Shown: positions 45,333 to 55,433, counted from the first letter of the stretch. The stretch: 64,000 nucleotides of DNA from Rhodopseudomonas infernalis (GCF_022271405.1 NZ_JAJNAL010000011.1:62001-126000), one strand, 5' to 3'. Notes: generated by a model not told the origin, from the sequence alone. Numbers and translations: made by a program.

Positions 45333-46277
45333 ATGATCTGTGGAGCGATGTCGCCCGCGCCTTCAAAAGTAGCCATTCTGCTTGCGACCTATTGCGGCGC
45401 CGAATTTCTCGGGGAGCAGCTTGAATCGTTTCGCGCGCAGACGCATCGCGATTGGGAACTGTATGTCTCCGACGACGGTTCGACCGACGACAGCGTCGCT
45501 ATCGTCGAAGCGTTCGCGGCGTCCGTCGATCAGCGCGTCGTGGTCCGGGCGGGTGCGGGCGCCGGCTTCTGGCGCAATTTTCTATCTTTGATTCCGCGCG
45601 GCGAGATCGCGGCGGGCTATTTTGCATTCAGCGATCAGGACGACGTCTGGCTGCCCGAAAAACTCGCCAAGGCGGTTGCGTGGCTTCAAGCCGTGCCGCC
45701 GGAGCGTCCTGCGCTGTATTTTTCGCGCACTGAACTGATCGCTCGCGACGGAGCCGCGCTCGGGCTCTCGCCACTGTTTCGACGTGCGCCGATCTTCCAG
45801 AACGCGCTGGTGCAGAACATTGGCGGCGGCAACACGATGGTGTTCAACGATGCCGCCCGCCGGCTGCTTGCGCAGACGCCCGACGATGTGGCGCTGGTGT
45901 CGCATGACTGGTGGGCCTACCAGCTGATCACCGGCGCGGGAGGGATCGCGCATTATGATCCGTGGCCCAGCCTGAAATATCGCCAGCACGGGCAGAATCT
46001 GGTCGGCTCCAATGTCGGCCTACGCGCGCGCCTCGTGCGCCTGGTTGCGTTTGCCGGCGGCCGGGTGATCGGCTGGAATGCCACAAATATTGCTGCGCTC
46101 AACAGCGTGCGGCATCTGCTGCACCCCGATCATGTGCGTGTGCTGGACCGCTTCGCGCAGGCACGCAGCGCCGGTTTTTTGATGAGGCCTTATTGGCTGT
46201 GGCGCGCCGGCGTCTACCGGCAAAAAGCCGTCGAAACCATCGGTCTGTATCTGGGCGCTCTGCTCGGCCGGATCTGA
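45333..46277 (+). CDS. Glycosyltransferase family 2 (rhamnosyltransferase-like)
   Basis: This 314-residue enzyme has a GT-A fold with VAILLATYCGAEFLGEQLES, the acidic pair in SDDGSTDDS (Asp47-Asp48) and FSDQDDVWLP near residues 97-106, which binds the metal and nucleotide sugar. The pattern resembles RfbF/RgpB-type rhamnosyltransferases. An ATG at 45348 is a possible alternative start. dTDP-rhamnose genes at 61.7-64 kb and a RgpF-like gene next door support a rhamnose role. Confidence 0.85.
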   Translation: MICGAMSPAPSKVAILLATYCGAEFLGEQLESFRAQTHRDWELYVSDDGSTDDSVAIVEAFAASVDQRVVVRAGAGAGFWRNFLSLIPRGEIAAGYFAFSDQDDVWLPEKLAKAVAWLQAVPPERPALYFSRTELIARDGAALGLSPLFRRAPIFQNALVQNIGGGNTMVFNDAARRLLAQTPDDVALVSHDWWAYQLITGAGGIAHYDPWPSLKYRQHGQNLVGSNVGLRARLVRLVAFAGGRVIGWNATNIAALNSVRHLLHPDHVRVLDRFAQARSAGFLMRPYWLWRAGVYRQKAVETIGLYLGALLGRI

Positions 46278-46337
46278 GCCCCGGGTGTGACGTCGTCATC
46301 GTCAATGCGCATCAGTAGACGCGGGAATGAGCCGGCT

Positions 46338-47351
46338 TCAGCGACGGGCCGCGGCGAGTGCGTTCAGATGATCGTCGATCATCGCAACGTCGAATGAGCC
46401 TGCAGACTGGATGACGTCGCGCCAGGCCGATATCGGCATCCCTGTCGGATTGGACTGCAGCAGTTCGCGTTTGATGAACGGGCATTTGTAGTCGGTGATC
46501 AGCGAATCCCAAAAGAAGTGCATCGCGTTGATCGGGCGGCCGTGCATCAGAATGGATTGCAGTCGTCGCAGGCTGTGAGCTTGTTCGGGGCGCATGTGGC
46601 GCGTGTCGAGATTGGCCAGCCTGTCCTTCATGGTTTCGGCGACCGTCCAATACGGCGCGAGCACACCGCCGCGTAAACCTTGTGCGGCGAGCGCTTGGGT
46701 CAACCCGACTTCGCCGTTGCGGATGACCCAGCCCTTGTTGTCGACGTAGGGCATCGCCTGCCAAAATTCGCGAAATGCTGTCGACCGCAATGCTGTCGGC
46801 AGAAACAGCAGGAAAAACGACTGGACATGGTAGCGAAGCTCCCAGCTGTCGACGATGCCCCAGAAATCCGCGCGGGTGCGGTCGACGGCCGACAACATCC
46901 CAGCCAGATCCGAAAATGGCCCGTAAACACTGTCGTTCATGAGCACCAGTGCATCGAGTTCATGGAGATCGCCAACCGAGGCTATGCCGTCCTTGTAGGC
47001 ACCGAAGTCGTAACCGGTGTTGAAACGCCACAACATGGCATGGCAGTGCGGAGCGACCCGCTGTCGGCTTTCAGCCGGAAAACTCTGTGAGTTGGTGACG
47101 AACGTGATGCGATATCCGGCCGCTTCCAACGCGCGCAGTTGATGAACGACGTAGTCGTGGATCAGGCCATCCCGGTCGAAATGAACATAGATGGCCACCT
47201 GGCGGGATCCGACCTTTGAGGCCTCGCCGGAGATGGTTTCACGGATCAGGCTGTGACGACGCCACATCCGGGCAGCCGGACGGATGATGGCGTCCTGGAC
47301 GATATAGTACGACGACCGGAGCGATCTGGCGAAGTCCTTGAACTGGCTCAC
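46338..47351 (-). CDS. Rhamnan synthesis F family protein
   Basis: This 337-residue protein matches the RgpF family, with VAIYVHFDRDGLIHDYVVHQLRAL, NTGYDFGAYKDGI and LDALVLMNDSVYGPF, and then VQSFFLLFLPTAL. RgpF is needed to build rhamnose polymers and is probably a glycosyltransferase. Starts with GTG at 47351. It is shorter than streptococcal RgpF, as many single-domain members are. It lies at the end of the ABC-exporter transcription unit. Confidence 0.85.
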   Translation of the reverse strand: MSQFKDFARSLRSSYYIVQDAIIRPAARMWRRHSLIRETISGEASKVGSRQVAIYVHFDRDGLIHDYVVHQLRALEAAGYRITFVTNSQSFPAESRQRVAPHCHAMLWRFNTGYDFGAYKDGIASVGDLHELDALVLMNDSVYGPFSDLAGMLSAVDRTRADFWGIVDSWELRYHVQSFFLLFLPTALRSTAFREFWQAMPYVDNKGWVIRNGEVGLTQALAAQGLRGGVLAPYWTVAETMKDRLANLDTRHMRPEQAHSLRRLQSILMHGRPINAMHFFWDSLITDYKCPFIKRELLQSNPTGMPISAWRDVIQSAGSFDVAMIDDHLNALAAARR

Positions 47352-47497
47352 CGCGAACTCCCGTCGGCTGTCTTGCGAGCGCGCGGAGCGCGCCTTGAAC
47401 GGAATGCCCTCGTCAGCGAGCAGGCCGGTGACGACCCTGAACGCCCTGGACTGAATGCAGAGTCGGTCGCCCGATCAAATGCTACGCGATTGTTCTC

Positions 47498-48313
47498 TCA
47501 GCGGCTGGCGCTCGTTGACGAATCCGCCTCTGAGTTGTCGATCCCGGCGGTGTAGGCGTCGAGAATTTCGTCGATGGGACCTGCGACCTTGATGTGACCC
47601 TGATCCATCCAGACCGCCTGATTGCAAAAACGCCGACAAGTGTCGATGCTGTGGGAAGCGAGCACCAGGATGCTCGCTTTTTCCACGAACGACTGGATGC
47701 GGGCCTGTGCTTTGTTGAGAAAGGTGGCGTCGCCGGCCATGATCCATTCGTCCATCAGCAGGACCTCGGGCGCAAAGCAGGTGGCGACGGCGAAGGTCAG
47801 GCGGGTCATCATGCCGGACGAATAGGTTCGGACCGGAAGGTTGAGATAGTCGCCGAGTTCGGTGAACTCGACGATGTCCGGGATCCGCTCGTCGATCTCT
47901 TTTGCGCTCAGACCGAGGATCATGCCTCGAAGGCGGATATTGTCGTACCCGCTAATTTCGCTGTCGATGCCGAGTGCGATGTCGAACATCGGAGAGATCC
48001 GACCGCGTGTCGTCACGGTGCCGGATATCGGTTCGTAGATGCCGGCGAGGACGCGCAGCAGCGTGGTCTTGCCGGCTCCGTTCGATCCGATCAGCGCGAC
48101 CCGATCGCCCGCCTTCAGCTGGAGCGAGATGTCACGCAGCGCCTCGACCATGATCCGCTGGTTGGCATCGGTGGCGAGATGGCCGCCCGAGCCGCGGAAC
48201 AAGAGGCTCTTCTTAAGCGATCTCGATCCACCATGATAAATCGGAAACGAGACGTTGACGTTGCGGAGCGTCAGCTCGGCATCCACCGCCGAGGGCATTG
48301 GAATGATTTTCAT
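47498..48313 (-). CDS. Polysaccharide ABC exporter ATP-binding protein (Wzt-like, short form)
   Basis: This 271-residue ATPase has Walker A GSNGAGKT, the polysaccharide-exporter signature in YSSGMMTRL and Walker B EVLLMDEW. It is like RfbE/Wzt/TagH but lacks the C-terminal carbohydrate-binding domain of long Wzt proteins. The ATG at 48313 is 4 bases after the permease stop; a longer frame upstream would overlap the permease. With the next gene it exports a lipid-linked polymer. Confidence 0.92.
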   Translation of the reverse strand: MKIIPMPSAVDAELTLRNVNVSFPIYHGGSRSLKKSLLFRGSGGHLATDANQRIMVEALRDISLQLKAGDRVALIGSNGAGKTTLLRVLAGIYEPISGTVTTRGRISPMFDIALGIDSEISGYDNIRLRGMILGLSAKEIDERIPDIVEFTELGDYLNLPVRTYSSGMMTRLTFAVATCFAPEVLLMDEWIMAGDATFLNKAQARIQSFVEKASILVLASHSIDTCRRFCNQAVWMDQGHIKVAGPIDEILDAYTAGIDNSEADSSTSASR

Positions 48314-48317
48314 GCGA

Positions 48318-49160
48318 TCAGACCCAATACGCGATGCGGGCGCGGAAACGGGAAAACACCGCTCCGGCGATCGCGAGGTTGACGATCGTGATGAGCAGCA
48401 CGGCCGCATAGTTCTTCATCGTCGGCATATTGCCCAACAATGGCGCCCGCACGATCTCGATCAAGTGGAAGAACGGATTGAAATCCACGATGAAGGTTCT
48501 GGATTTCAGGAGTTCCGGCTTCCAGAAAATCGGCGTGATGAAGAAGACGATTTGGATGGCCGAATTCAACACCTGCGGAATATCCCGAAACCGGGCCGAG
48601 ACGATGCCGATGCACAGGTTGAGAACGCTGCCGTTCAAGATCACGAGCAGCAGACCAGGGATCGCCCAGAGTGCCGTCAAACCCGGCCAGAGCTGAAAAT
48701 ACAGAAGCACGCCGAAGTAGATGACGAAATTGTGGAGGAAGATGACGAACTTGCTCCACGTCGAACGATAGACATAAACGGAATAGGGCAGGCGGATTTG
48801 TTTGATGTAGGATTCGGCGCCTGTGAATAATGTCCCGCCCTCGGTCACAAAACTGGCCATCAGGGTCCAGACCAGAAGTCCGACGCACAAATAGGGCAGG
48901 AAGTCGTGGATCGGCGTGTTGAACAGTTCGCTGTAGAGAATGCCCAGCGCAACCACCATGATGGCCATGCTGGCGGTCAGCCAAAACGGCCCCAGCATCG
49001 ACCTGCGGTAGCGCTGCAGGATGTCGTTCCATCCCAGGCGCACCCAGAGAGGCCATAACGCAAGGCCGTTGGTCAGGTCCTGCACCATCACCTCGACCGG
49101 TGACGGCGGGACAGCTTTCCCAAGGAGGTCGGCGCGATCGATTTCTAGGTGTGTTTTCAA
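48318..49160 (-). CDS. Polysaccharide ABC exporter permease (Wzm-like)
   Basis: This 280-residue protein has about six membrane segments and the family features [21 protein letters not shown] and [26 protein letters not shown]. It is the membrane part of an ABC-2 exporter for O-antigen, teichoic-acid-like or capsular polymer. It starts with TTG at 49160. The ATPase gene follows, and the tandem glycosyltransferase gene lies upstream on the same strand. Confidence 0.92.
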   Translation of the reverse strand: MKTHLEIDRADLLGKAVPPSPVEVMVQDLTNGLALWPLWVRLGWNDILQRYRRSMLGPFWLTASMAIMVVALGILYSELFNTPIHDFLPYLCVGLLVWTLMASFVTEGGTLFTGAESYIKQIRLPYSVYVYRSTWSKFVIFLHNFVIYFGVLLYFQLWPGLTALWAIPGLLLVILNGSVLNLCIGIVSARFRDIPQVLNSAIQIVFFITPIFWKPELLKSRTFIVDFNPFFHLIEIVRAPLLGNMPTMKNYAAVLLITIVNLAIAGAVFSRFRARIAYWV

Positions 49161-49366
49161 TGGGAAGCACCGAGTATGTAGAAAGCTGATAGCGTTGAGC
49201 TATCACCTGTCGGCGACAGGCTGTGGCAGACGTCTGCCTGTCAACGCCATGACCGCCGGTTCCTGTCAAGGGATATCATCGACAGCAAAGGAGCAATCGA
49301 TCCGTGCTGCCGTTGTCCGACGGATCCCGGGGGGAACATCAGCCCGGAGCCAATGATTCTGCGGCG

Positions 49367-51340
49367 CTAGTTCATCCATGGCTTCCGCCGGCGCGGCGGA
49401 AAGGCAAGACCAAAGGGCGTCGCCATCGCGATCGTGAGGTTGTCGTTGTAGAAGCGATCATGTGCCAGCGTGGCGGACCATGTCCGTTGCATGTAATGCA
49501 CTTCCCGGCGGAAACGCGCCTTCTTGGCAGAGGTGTCTTCGGCGCCGCGGCTGGCAGATTCATGATGATAAAGCTCGGCGTGCGGTGTCCAAACGTTGCG
49601 ATAGCCCTTCGCTAGAATCTTGAGACAGAGGTCGACGTCGTTGAACGCAACCGGCAGGTCCTCTTCATTCAAGCCTCCGACTTCCTCGAACACCGATTTC
49701 CGCACCACCAAGCAAGCGCCGGTGACCGCTGACACGTCGGATGCCAGCAGATTGCGGCCGAAATATCCCACTTCGTCACGGCCCAGCCCAACATTGAAAT
49801 GGTTGGCGACACCTCCCACACCGAGAACGACGCCGCCGTGCTGCAGCCGGCCGTCCGGGTACAAGAGCTTCGCCCCCACTGCACCGACATTCCGCAAAAC
49901 GGCGATCGACACCATTTCGGACAGCCAGTCGGGATTGATGACGTCGATGTCGTTGTTGACGAGGCCGATGATCGAACCGTGTGCCGACCTCACCGCCATA
50001 TTGTTGATAGCGGAGTAATTGAACGGTCCCTCGAAGCGCAGAATGCGGACGCGCGAATCGCGTTGCAACTCTGCAAACAGCCGCTGGGTGTCCGGCGAGA
50101 TGCTTTCATGATCGACGATCAACAATTCGAGCGCCGGATAATCTGTCCGATGCAGAATTCCTTCGGCGCACATCGCCAGCAGTTTAGCCTGATCTCGGGT
50201 GGGAACGATCAAGGAGACCAATGGCGCCGGCTGGGGCGGTGAGCGGCGCACGCGAATCCAGTGCGGCAGATTCGTATCGGGCGCCACCGTTGCGACCTCG
50301 TTGTTGCGCTTCAGATGCTCGCTGACGGCCCTCAATGCCGCTTCCGAGCATTGCTCGATGTTGCTTTCGGAGAACGAGGCAACGCCGTATTTGCGCCGCC
50401 AGTGGTAGAGGATTGCGGGTATATGATGAATGCGATCCGGTGTGGTGGCGTCGGCGCAACGAAGGCTGACATCGTAGTCCTGGCTTCCTTCGAAGCCTTC
50501 GCGGAAGCCGCCGGCTCGTTCCAGCAGCGTGCGGCGGTAGATGCCTAAATGGCTGATCATGTTGTGGGCGAGGATCAGCTCCGGGTTCCAGTCGGTCTTG
50601 AAGTAGGGCATCATGCGACGCTCAGTTTGGTCGATCTGATCCTCGTCGCTATAAATGATATCCAGCGAAGGATTTTCGTTGAGGCTGACTGCGACCTGGT
50701 AAAGCGAGTGCTCAGGCAGCAAGTCGTCATGATCCATCAACGCGACGAACTCACCGGATGCCAACTCCAGCGCCGAGTTCGATGCGGCCGAGATGTGGCC
50801 ATTGGTCGCCCGCCGGGTCCATTTGATCCGAGGATCTTTCTTGGAAGCGCAAGCTAGAATCTCGGCTACGTGCGGTGACGGCGAGGCGTCGTCGACGACG
50901 CAGAGCTCCCAATTTGGATAGAGTTGTGCGCGGACGCTGTCGATCGAGCGCTCCAGCAGCCAGGCCGGAGTCTCGTAGGCCGGCATGATAATGGAAATCA
51001 GCGGCTTGTCGCCGAGCCGATTGATGTGCGCGCGGATCAGTTGGCGGTCTTTGTCGGTCAACGTGTCGAATTCGCGCACCCATCGATCATAGAGCGTCTC
51101 GCGCGCGATATCGCGCCGTGTCGTCATAGAACTGATCAGCCGCTGCAACTGCAGCTTTGCTAATCGGTACCATGGCCCGATAGCGGATTTTAAGAACAGC
51201 TTGGCCGGAGCCGGAAGATCTCTGCCGAGACGTTTGATGAAGTCTTCAGTCCGCTGGAAGCGTGAGAGTACCCCATCGGGATAGAGTTCGGTCGCGTCGT
51301 GATCGGCGTTAGACATTTCCATCTCCGACTCGCGGGCCAT
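49367..51340 (-). CDS. Two-domain glycosyltransferase (tandem GT2)
   Basis: This 657-residue protein has two GT-A domains: the first (about residues 112-330) with ISIIMPAYETP, VVDDAS and LMDHDDLLP, and the second (about 375-640) with VSLIVPTRDQ, LIVDHES and LVNNDIDVI. Two-domain GT2 enzymes often make alternating linkages of O-antigen or capsule. The ATG at 51340 is one option; ATGs at 51322 and 51316 are also plausible. It heads the Wzm/Wzt transcription unit. Confidence 0.9.
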   Translation of the reverse strand: MARESEMEMSNADHDATELYPDGVLSRFQRTEDFIKRLGRDLPAPAKLFLKSAIGPWYRLAKLQLQRLISSMTTRRDIARETLYDRWVREFDTLTDKDRQLIRAHINRLGDKPLISIIMPAYETPAWLLERSIDSVRAQLYPNWELCVVDDASPSPHVAEILACASKKDPRIKWTRRATNGHISAASNSALELASGEFVALMDHDDLLPEHSLYQVAVSLNENPSLDIIYSDEDQIDQTERRMMPYFKTDWNPELILAHNMISHLGIYRRTLLERAGGFREGFEGSQDYDVSLRCADATTPDRIHHIPAILYHWRRKYGVASFSESNIEQCSEAALRAVSEHLKRNNEVATVAPDTNLPHWIRVRRSPPQPAPLVSLIVPTRDQAKLLAMCAEGILHRTDYPALELLIVDHESISPDTQRLFAELQRDSRVRILRFEGPFNYSAINNMAVRSAHGSIIGLVNNDIDVINPDWLSEMVSIAVLRNVGAVGAKLLYPDGRLQHGGVVLGVGGVANHFNVGLGRDEVGYFGRNLLASDVSAVTGACLVVRKSVFEEVGGLNEEDLPVAFNDVDLCLKILAKGYRNVWTPHAELYHHESASRGAEDTSAKKARFRREVHYMQRTWSATLAHDRFYNDNLTIAMATPFGLAFPPRRRKPWMN

Positions 51341-51911
51341 CTCGGTCTTTGGCTCGCGAGCATTGAAGGCTGCTGGTGTTGATAGAGCGGCTCACAGCTG
51401 ACTAATTCGGTCTGGCAAAATTCCGAATTGGGTATCGCGAATTCGCGGCGCTGATGGACCAGTCAGACGGTCGAGGATGGTGTATCAAATCGCTCTATTC
51501 CCATTCGATGTCTCGGCAGCATATTGCTCCATGCCTTTTAAGCCTCTGCGTGCAGCTGAGGCAACCGGCTACACCGGCTGGATTGCGTTGAGTTGGACGG
51601 CTCGTAGTTCTGCGGGGTGCTGCGGTCTAGTGTGCGGGTTAGCACCGGTCAAGAGCGCGGCAGCTGCCGAACTTCGTATGGCTCGATTCCCTGGTTCCCC
51701 CGGATAGCGAAGGATTTGACTGACTTCGTTCTGATATGCTTATTGCATTGCAAGACTGTCAGTCGACGCCCCAGTAGAAGAGAAATCTCCCACGGAGTAC
51801 TCGTCGACGAAGCCACAATAAAAGTTATTGTCTGAACACCAAATTTTATTAATGGTCTCGTGAGTTGCAGATCGCTCCCGATGATCGTGGAAGTAAAATG
51901 AGCAGTCTACG
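51341..51911. other. Intergenic region before the arabinose-donor operon
   Basis: This 571-base, relatively A+T-rich gap separates divergent operons. I see no supportable gene, terminator or RNA. It should hold the promoters of the tandem glycosyltransferase and of the UbiA operon. Confidence 0.5.
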
Positions 51912-53351
51912 ATGGACTCTTGCTGCCCGACTCGGCCTCTCCCTTTAGTCGTCGATCTCGACGATACTTTGTTGAAGGTCGATACTCTTTACGAGCAATT
52001 TGCATCAGGGCTGCTCACCCGGCCATGGGCGGCGATCAGCGCCCTTTCGGCGCTGTTCAGCGGTAAGGCCGCGTTCAAGCGACGACTGGCGGGCCTCGCC
52101 AACATCGATGTGGAACATCTGCCGGTTCGCGAGGAGTTTTTCGGCTACCTCGAAGAACAGGCCGCAACGGGCCGCGAACTGCACCTCGTGTCTGCGGCGG
52201 ACCAGACCATCGTTTCGCGAGTCGCCGAACGGTTCCCTTTCTTCCATTCGGCCATTGGAACTGAGCCTGGCCTCAACTTGAAGGGCATCAACAAAGCTGC
52301 GTATCTCGCGGCGCGTTTCCCCGGGGGATTCGTGTACGCTGGCGATAGTTCTGCCGATCTGCCGGTGTGGAAGGCTGCGAGCGCTGCGATCCTGGTGGCG
52401 CCAGCGAGGTCCGTCCGGATTGCGATGCAGGATGCCTGTATTCCCGTGGAAAGTAGTTTTGAGGACAAGCGGGTGCCGCGAACGGCTTGGCTGAGAGCGC
52501 TGCGGCCGCATCAGTGGACCAAAAACCTCATCGTCTTGGTTCCTCTCGCGCTTGGTTGGCGCGATGTCACGCTGGCGTCATTATTGACGACGCTGGTCAT
52601 CATGGGGCTGCTCTGCGTCGTCGCGTCGCTCACCTATGTGGTGAATGACTTGGCGGACCTGACATCAGACCGCCGGCACTGGTCGAAGCGCCGACGACCG
52701 TTCGCCTCCGGCGCGATTCCAGTTCGCGACGGGCTACTGGCGGTCGGTATTCTTCTGCCGATTGCCTGTGCGGCAACGCTGCTCGTCGCGCCGCTTGCCG
52801 GCGTTTGCGTACTGTTCTACGTCGCCGTCACGCTGGGATATTCGTTCGGATGGAAACGAATCCCGCTGTTCGACACCTTCATCATCGCATTGTTGTTCAC
52901 GACCCGGATTCTGATCGGGATTGCTGCGGCCGAGCTCACGCCGTCGGCCTGGCTGCTGACGTTCTCCATGTTTTTCTTCTTTTCTTTGGCGATGGCGAAA
53001 CGTCATACCGAGATACTGCGGGCCGCCGAACACGACATGAAGAAGCTCGAGGGCAGGGGCTATCAGGCCGGCGACGAGAGCCTTACGCTGGCTTTCGGCA
53101 CGTCCGCCGCGATGGCGTCGATCGTGATCGTGGTCATTTATCTGGTCGAGGAAGTTTTTGCACGGCAGCTCTACGGCAATCCCGGGTGGCTGTGGGTGGC
53201 GCCGATCGCGATCTTCCTGTTCATCTGCCGAATCTGGGGACTGTCCCATCGCGGGCGCATGACGGACGATCCGGTGGCATTCGCATTGCGTGATCGCGTC
53301 TGCCTTGGGCTTGGCGTGTGCGTCTCCATCGCCATCGTGTTGGCGCTGTGA
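51912..53351 (+). CDS. HAD-UbiA fusion, decaprenyl-phosphate phosphoribosyltransferase-like
   Basis: This 479-residue protein joins an N-terminal HAD phosphatase domain (DLDDT, Asp15 and Asp17; SAADQT; GDSSAD) to a UbiA-type prenyltransferase with about nine membrane helices. The UbiA part opens RPHQWTKNLIVLVPLAL and has the metal-binding motif NDLADLTSD (Asn245, Asp249, Asp253), as in mycobacterial Rv3806c, which transfers phosphoribose to decaprenyl phosphate. The HAD part could remove the 5-phosphate afterwards, the job of another protein in mycobacteria. It overlaps the DprE1-like gene by four bases. Confidence 0.83.
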   Translation: MDSCCPTRPLPLVVDLDDTLLKVDTLYEQFASGLLTRPWAAISALSALFSGKAAFKRRLAGLANIDVEHLPVREEFFGYLEEQAATGRELHLVSAADQTIVSRVAERFPFFHSAIGTEPGLNLKGINKAAYLAARFPGGFVYAGDSSADLPVWKAASAAILVAPARSVRIAMQDACIPVESSFEDKRVPRTAWLRALRPHQWTKNLIVLVPLALGWRDVTLASLLTTLVIMGLLCVVASLTYVVNDLADLTSDRRHWSKRRRPFASGAIPVRDGLLAVGILLPIACAATLLVAPLAGVCVLFYVAVTLGYSFGWKRIPLFDTFIIALLFTTRILIGIAAAELTPSAWLLTFSMFFFFSLAMAKRHTEILRAAEHDMKKLEGRGYQAGDESLTLAFGTSAAMASIVIVVIYLVEEVFARQLYGNPGWLWVAPIAIFLFICRIWGLSHRGRMTDDPVAFALRDRVCLGLGVCVSIAIVLAL

Positions 53352-54676
53352 CGGAGTTCGTGGAGCGTTCAGACCTGCTGCCATGGGGCCGAACGCCTCG
53401 TTTGGCAATGCGAGCCGCGCGCCCGGCATTCCGTGACGAACTCGGGGGGCTGATCCGGACCGGCGCCGCTGACGATCACGGTGTCCTGGCCGTCGGCATG
53501 ATGCGGTCGTATGGCGACAGCTGCCTCAACGGCGACGGTTCCGTGATCGAGATGTCAGGTCTCGACCACCTGATCAGTTTTGATCGCCAGACCGGTGTCA
53601 TCAAGGCCGAGGCGGGAGTGACGCTGGACGAGATTCTCCGCGTGGCCATTCCTGCAGGGTATTTTCTTCCGGTCACGCCCGGTACCAAGTTCGTCACCCT
53701 CGGTGGTGCCCTCGCCAACGACGTCCATGGCAAGAATCACCACCACGCCGGCACGTTCGGCCGTTGGGTCAGGCAGTTCACATTGGCGCGTACCGACGGA
53801 TCGGAGAGAGTCGTCGGTCGCGATGACACCAGCGGGTTGTTTGCTGCGACCATCGGCGGCCTCGGTCTGACTGGCGTGATCACCCGGGTGACCCTCGAAC
53901 TGATGCCGATCGCGAGTTCGCGGATCGATCTGCAAACAGTTCCGTTTGGGAAGCTGTCGGAATTCTTCTCGCTGGCGGCGGAAAGCGAGCCATCGCACGA
54001 CTATACCGTCGCCTGGATCGACTGTTTGGCCCAGGGCAGCAAGTTGGGTCGTGGCATCTTCACGCGGGCCCGGCACAGCCTAGACGGTGAACTGCGCGTC
54101 AGTGACAAAAAGGGCCCATCGATTCCAGTCGAGGCGCCGGGCTTTCTGCTGAATCGGCTTTCGCTGGCGGCATTCAACGAGGCCTATTACCGGATCGCCG
54201 GGCGGCCCCGGGCGACAAGTAGCTGCTACGATCCGTTCTTCTATCCGCTGGATGCCATCGGCGGGTGGAACCGGCTATACGGGCGGCTTGGTTTCTATCA
54301 GTATCAAAGCGTCGTCCCCGCCGCCGTTGCTGAAGTCGCCACCACAGCAATGCTGCAGACGATCGCGGCAGCCGGCCAAGGCTCGTTTCTGGCGGTGCTG
54401 AAGACCTTCGGTGATGTACCATCCCCCGGCCTGCTGTCGTTCCCGATGCAGGGGACCACGCTGGCATTGGATTTCGCTAACCGCGGGCGTTCGACCCTGT
54501 CACTTCTTGACAAGCTCGATGCGATCGTCCGAGAAGCCGGAGGGCGCCTGTACCCCGCAAAGGATGGTCGGCTCCCGCCCGCGATGTTCAGGGCTGGCTA
54601 TCGGGCGCTCGATCAATTCACACCTCATATGGATCCAGGATTGTCATCGACATTCTGGCGTCGGATGCAGCTATGA
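53348..54676 (+). CDS. DprE1-like FAD-dependent decaprenylphosphoryl-ribose 2'-oxidase
   Basis: This 442-residue protein has the VAO-type FAD domain with RSYGDSCLNGDG, VTPGTKFVTLGGALANDVHGKNHH (His127, matching mycobacterial His132) and AATIGGLGLTGVITR, and a C-terminal substrate domain. DprE1 oxidises decaprenylphosphoryl-ribose to the 2-keto form. At the site of mycobacterial Cys387, the target of benzothiazinones, this protein has Ala373 (GTTLALDF). GTG at 53348 overlaps the UbiA stop as GTGA, so the pair are translationally coupled. Confidence 0.85.
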   Translation: MTEFVERSDLLPWGRTPRLAMRAARPAFRDELGGLIRTGAADDHGVLAVGMMRSYGDSCLNGDGSVIEMSGLDHLISFDRQTGVIKAEAGVTLDEILRVAIPAGYFLPVTPGTKFVTLGGALANDVHGKNHHHAGTFGRWVRQFTLARTDGSERVVGRDDTSGLFAATIGGLGLTGVITRVTLELMPIASSRIDLQTVPFGKLSEFFSLAAESEPSHDYTVAWIDCLAQGSKLGRGIFTRARHSLDGELRVSDKKGPSIPVEAPGFLLNRLSLAAFNEAYYRIAGRPRATSSCYDPFFYPLDAIGGWNRLYGRLGFYQYQSVVPAAVAEVATTAMLQTIAAAGQGSFLAVLKTFGDVPSPGLLSFPMQGTTLALDFANRGRSTLSLLDKLDAIVREAGGRLYPAKDGRLPPAMFRAGYRALDQFTPHMDPGLSSTFWRRMQL

Positions 54677-55425
54677 CAACGCAAATACCGCTTCGTGTGC
54701 TGATGCTGGGGGCGGCCTCAGGCATCGCCCAGGCGACGGCGAGACTCTACGCTGCTGAGGGGGCCGTCATCGGCCTGGCAGGACGGAATTCGGAGCGCCT
54801 CGGCAGCATCGCCAATGATCTGACCGCGCGCGGCGCCAGCCGGGTCGAAATCTTCGAGATGGATCTTGTGACCGCGGACCCGGTGCCGGCGCTCGCCAGC
54901 ATGATCGCAAAGCTCGGTGGTGCCGACCACGTCGTGCTGGCCTACGGCGTGTTGGGCGATCAGGCTCTCGCAGAGAAAGACCTTGCCGCAGCCCAGTCGA
55001 TCCTCGACGTGAATTTCCGTTCGGCTGCGGGCTGGTCGCTCGCGGTGGCGAATGTTTTGGAATCGCAGGGGCGCGGATCGCTGGTGGTGCTTGGATCGGT
55101 GGCCGGTGATCGCGGCCGTCGATCGAACTACGTCTATGGGGCAGCCAAGGCGGGGCTCGCTGTGCTGGTCCAGGGCATCGACCACCGCTTTCGCGGCCGC
55201 GGGCCGCGGGCGGTCATCGTTAAGCCTGGACCGACCGACACGGCGATGACCGCGGGCATGGCCAAGGGTGGCCCACTGTGGGCGACGCCCGAGGCTGTCG
55301 CAGCTGTGGTTCGCAAGGCTGCCGACAGCGGCGGGCCAGTGGTCTACGCGCCTGCGCGGTGGAGACTGATCATGGCCATCATACGCGCCATTCCCGCCGC
55401 GATTTTCAACAAGATGAACTTCTAG
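54673..55425 (+). CDS. DprE2-like short-chain dehydrogenase
   Basis: This 250-residue SDR enzyme has the NAD-binding LGAASGIAQATA (residues 11-22), NxxxA-like AYGVLGD, and the catalytic Tyr155-x3-Lys159 in YVYGAAKAG. DprE2 reduces the 2-keto intermediate from DprE1 to decaprenylphosphoryl-D-arabinose. Its ATG overlaps the DprE1-like stop (ATGA). The order UbiA, DprE1, DprE2 makes the assignment stronger than sequence alone. Confidence 0.85.
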   Translation: MTTQIPLRVLMLGAASGIAQATARLYAAEGAVIGLAGRNSERLGSIANDLTARGASRVEIFEMDLVTADPVPALASMIAKLGGADHVVLAYGVLGDQALAEKDLAAAQSILDVNFRSAAGWSLAVANVLESQGRGSLVVLGSVAGDRGRRSNYVYGAAKAGLAVLVQGIDHRFRGRGPRAVIVKPGPTDTAMTAGMAKGGPLWATPEAVAAVVRKAADSGGPVVYAPARWRLIMAIIRAIPAAIFNKMNF

Positions 55426-55433
55426 AGCCGGGT

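Noticed and set aside
51477-51835. Short frames in the gap before the UbiA fusion gene
   Set aside because: No ribosome-binding sites and no recognisable protein features; the gap is better read as promoter DNA.
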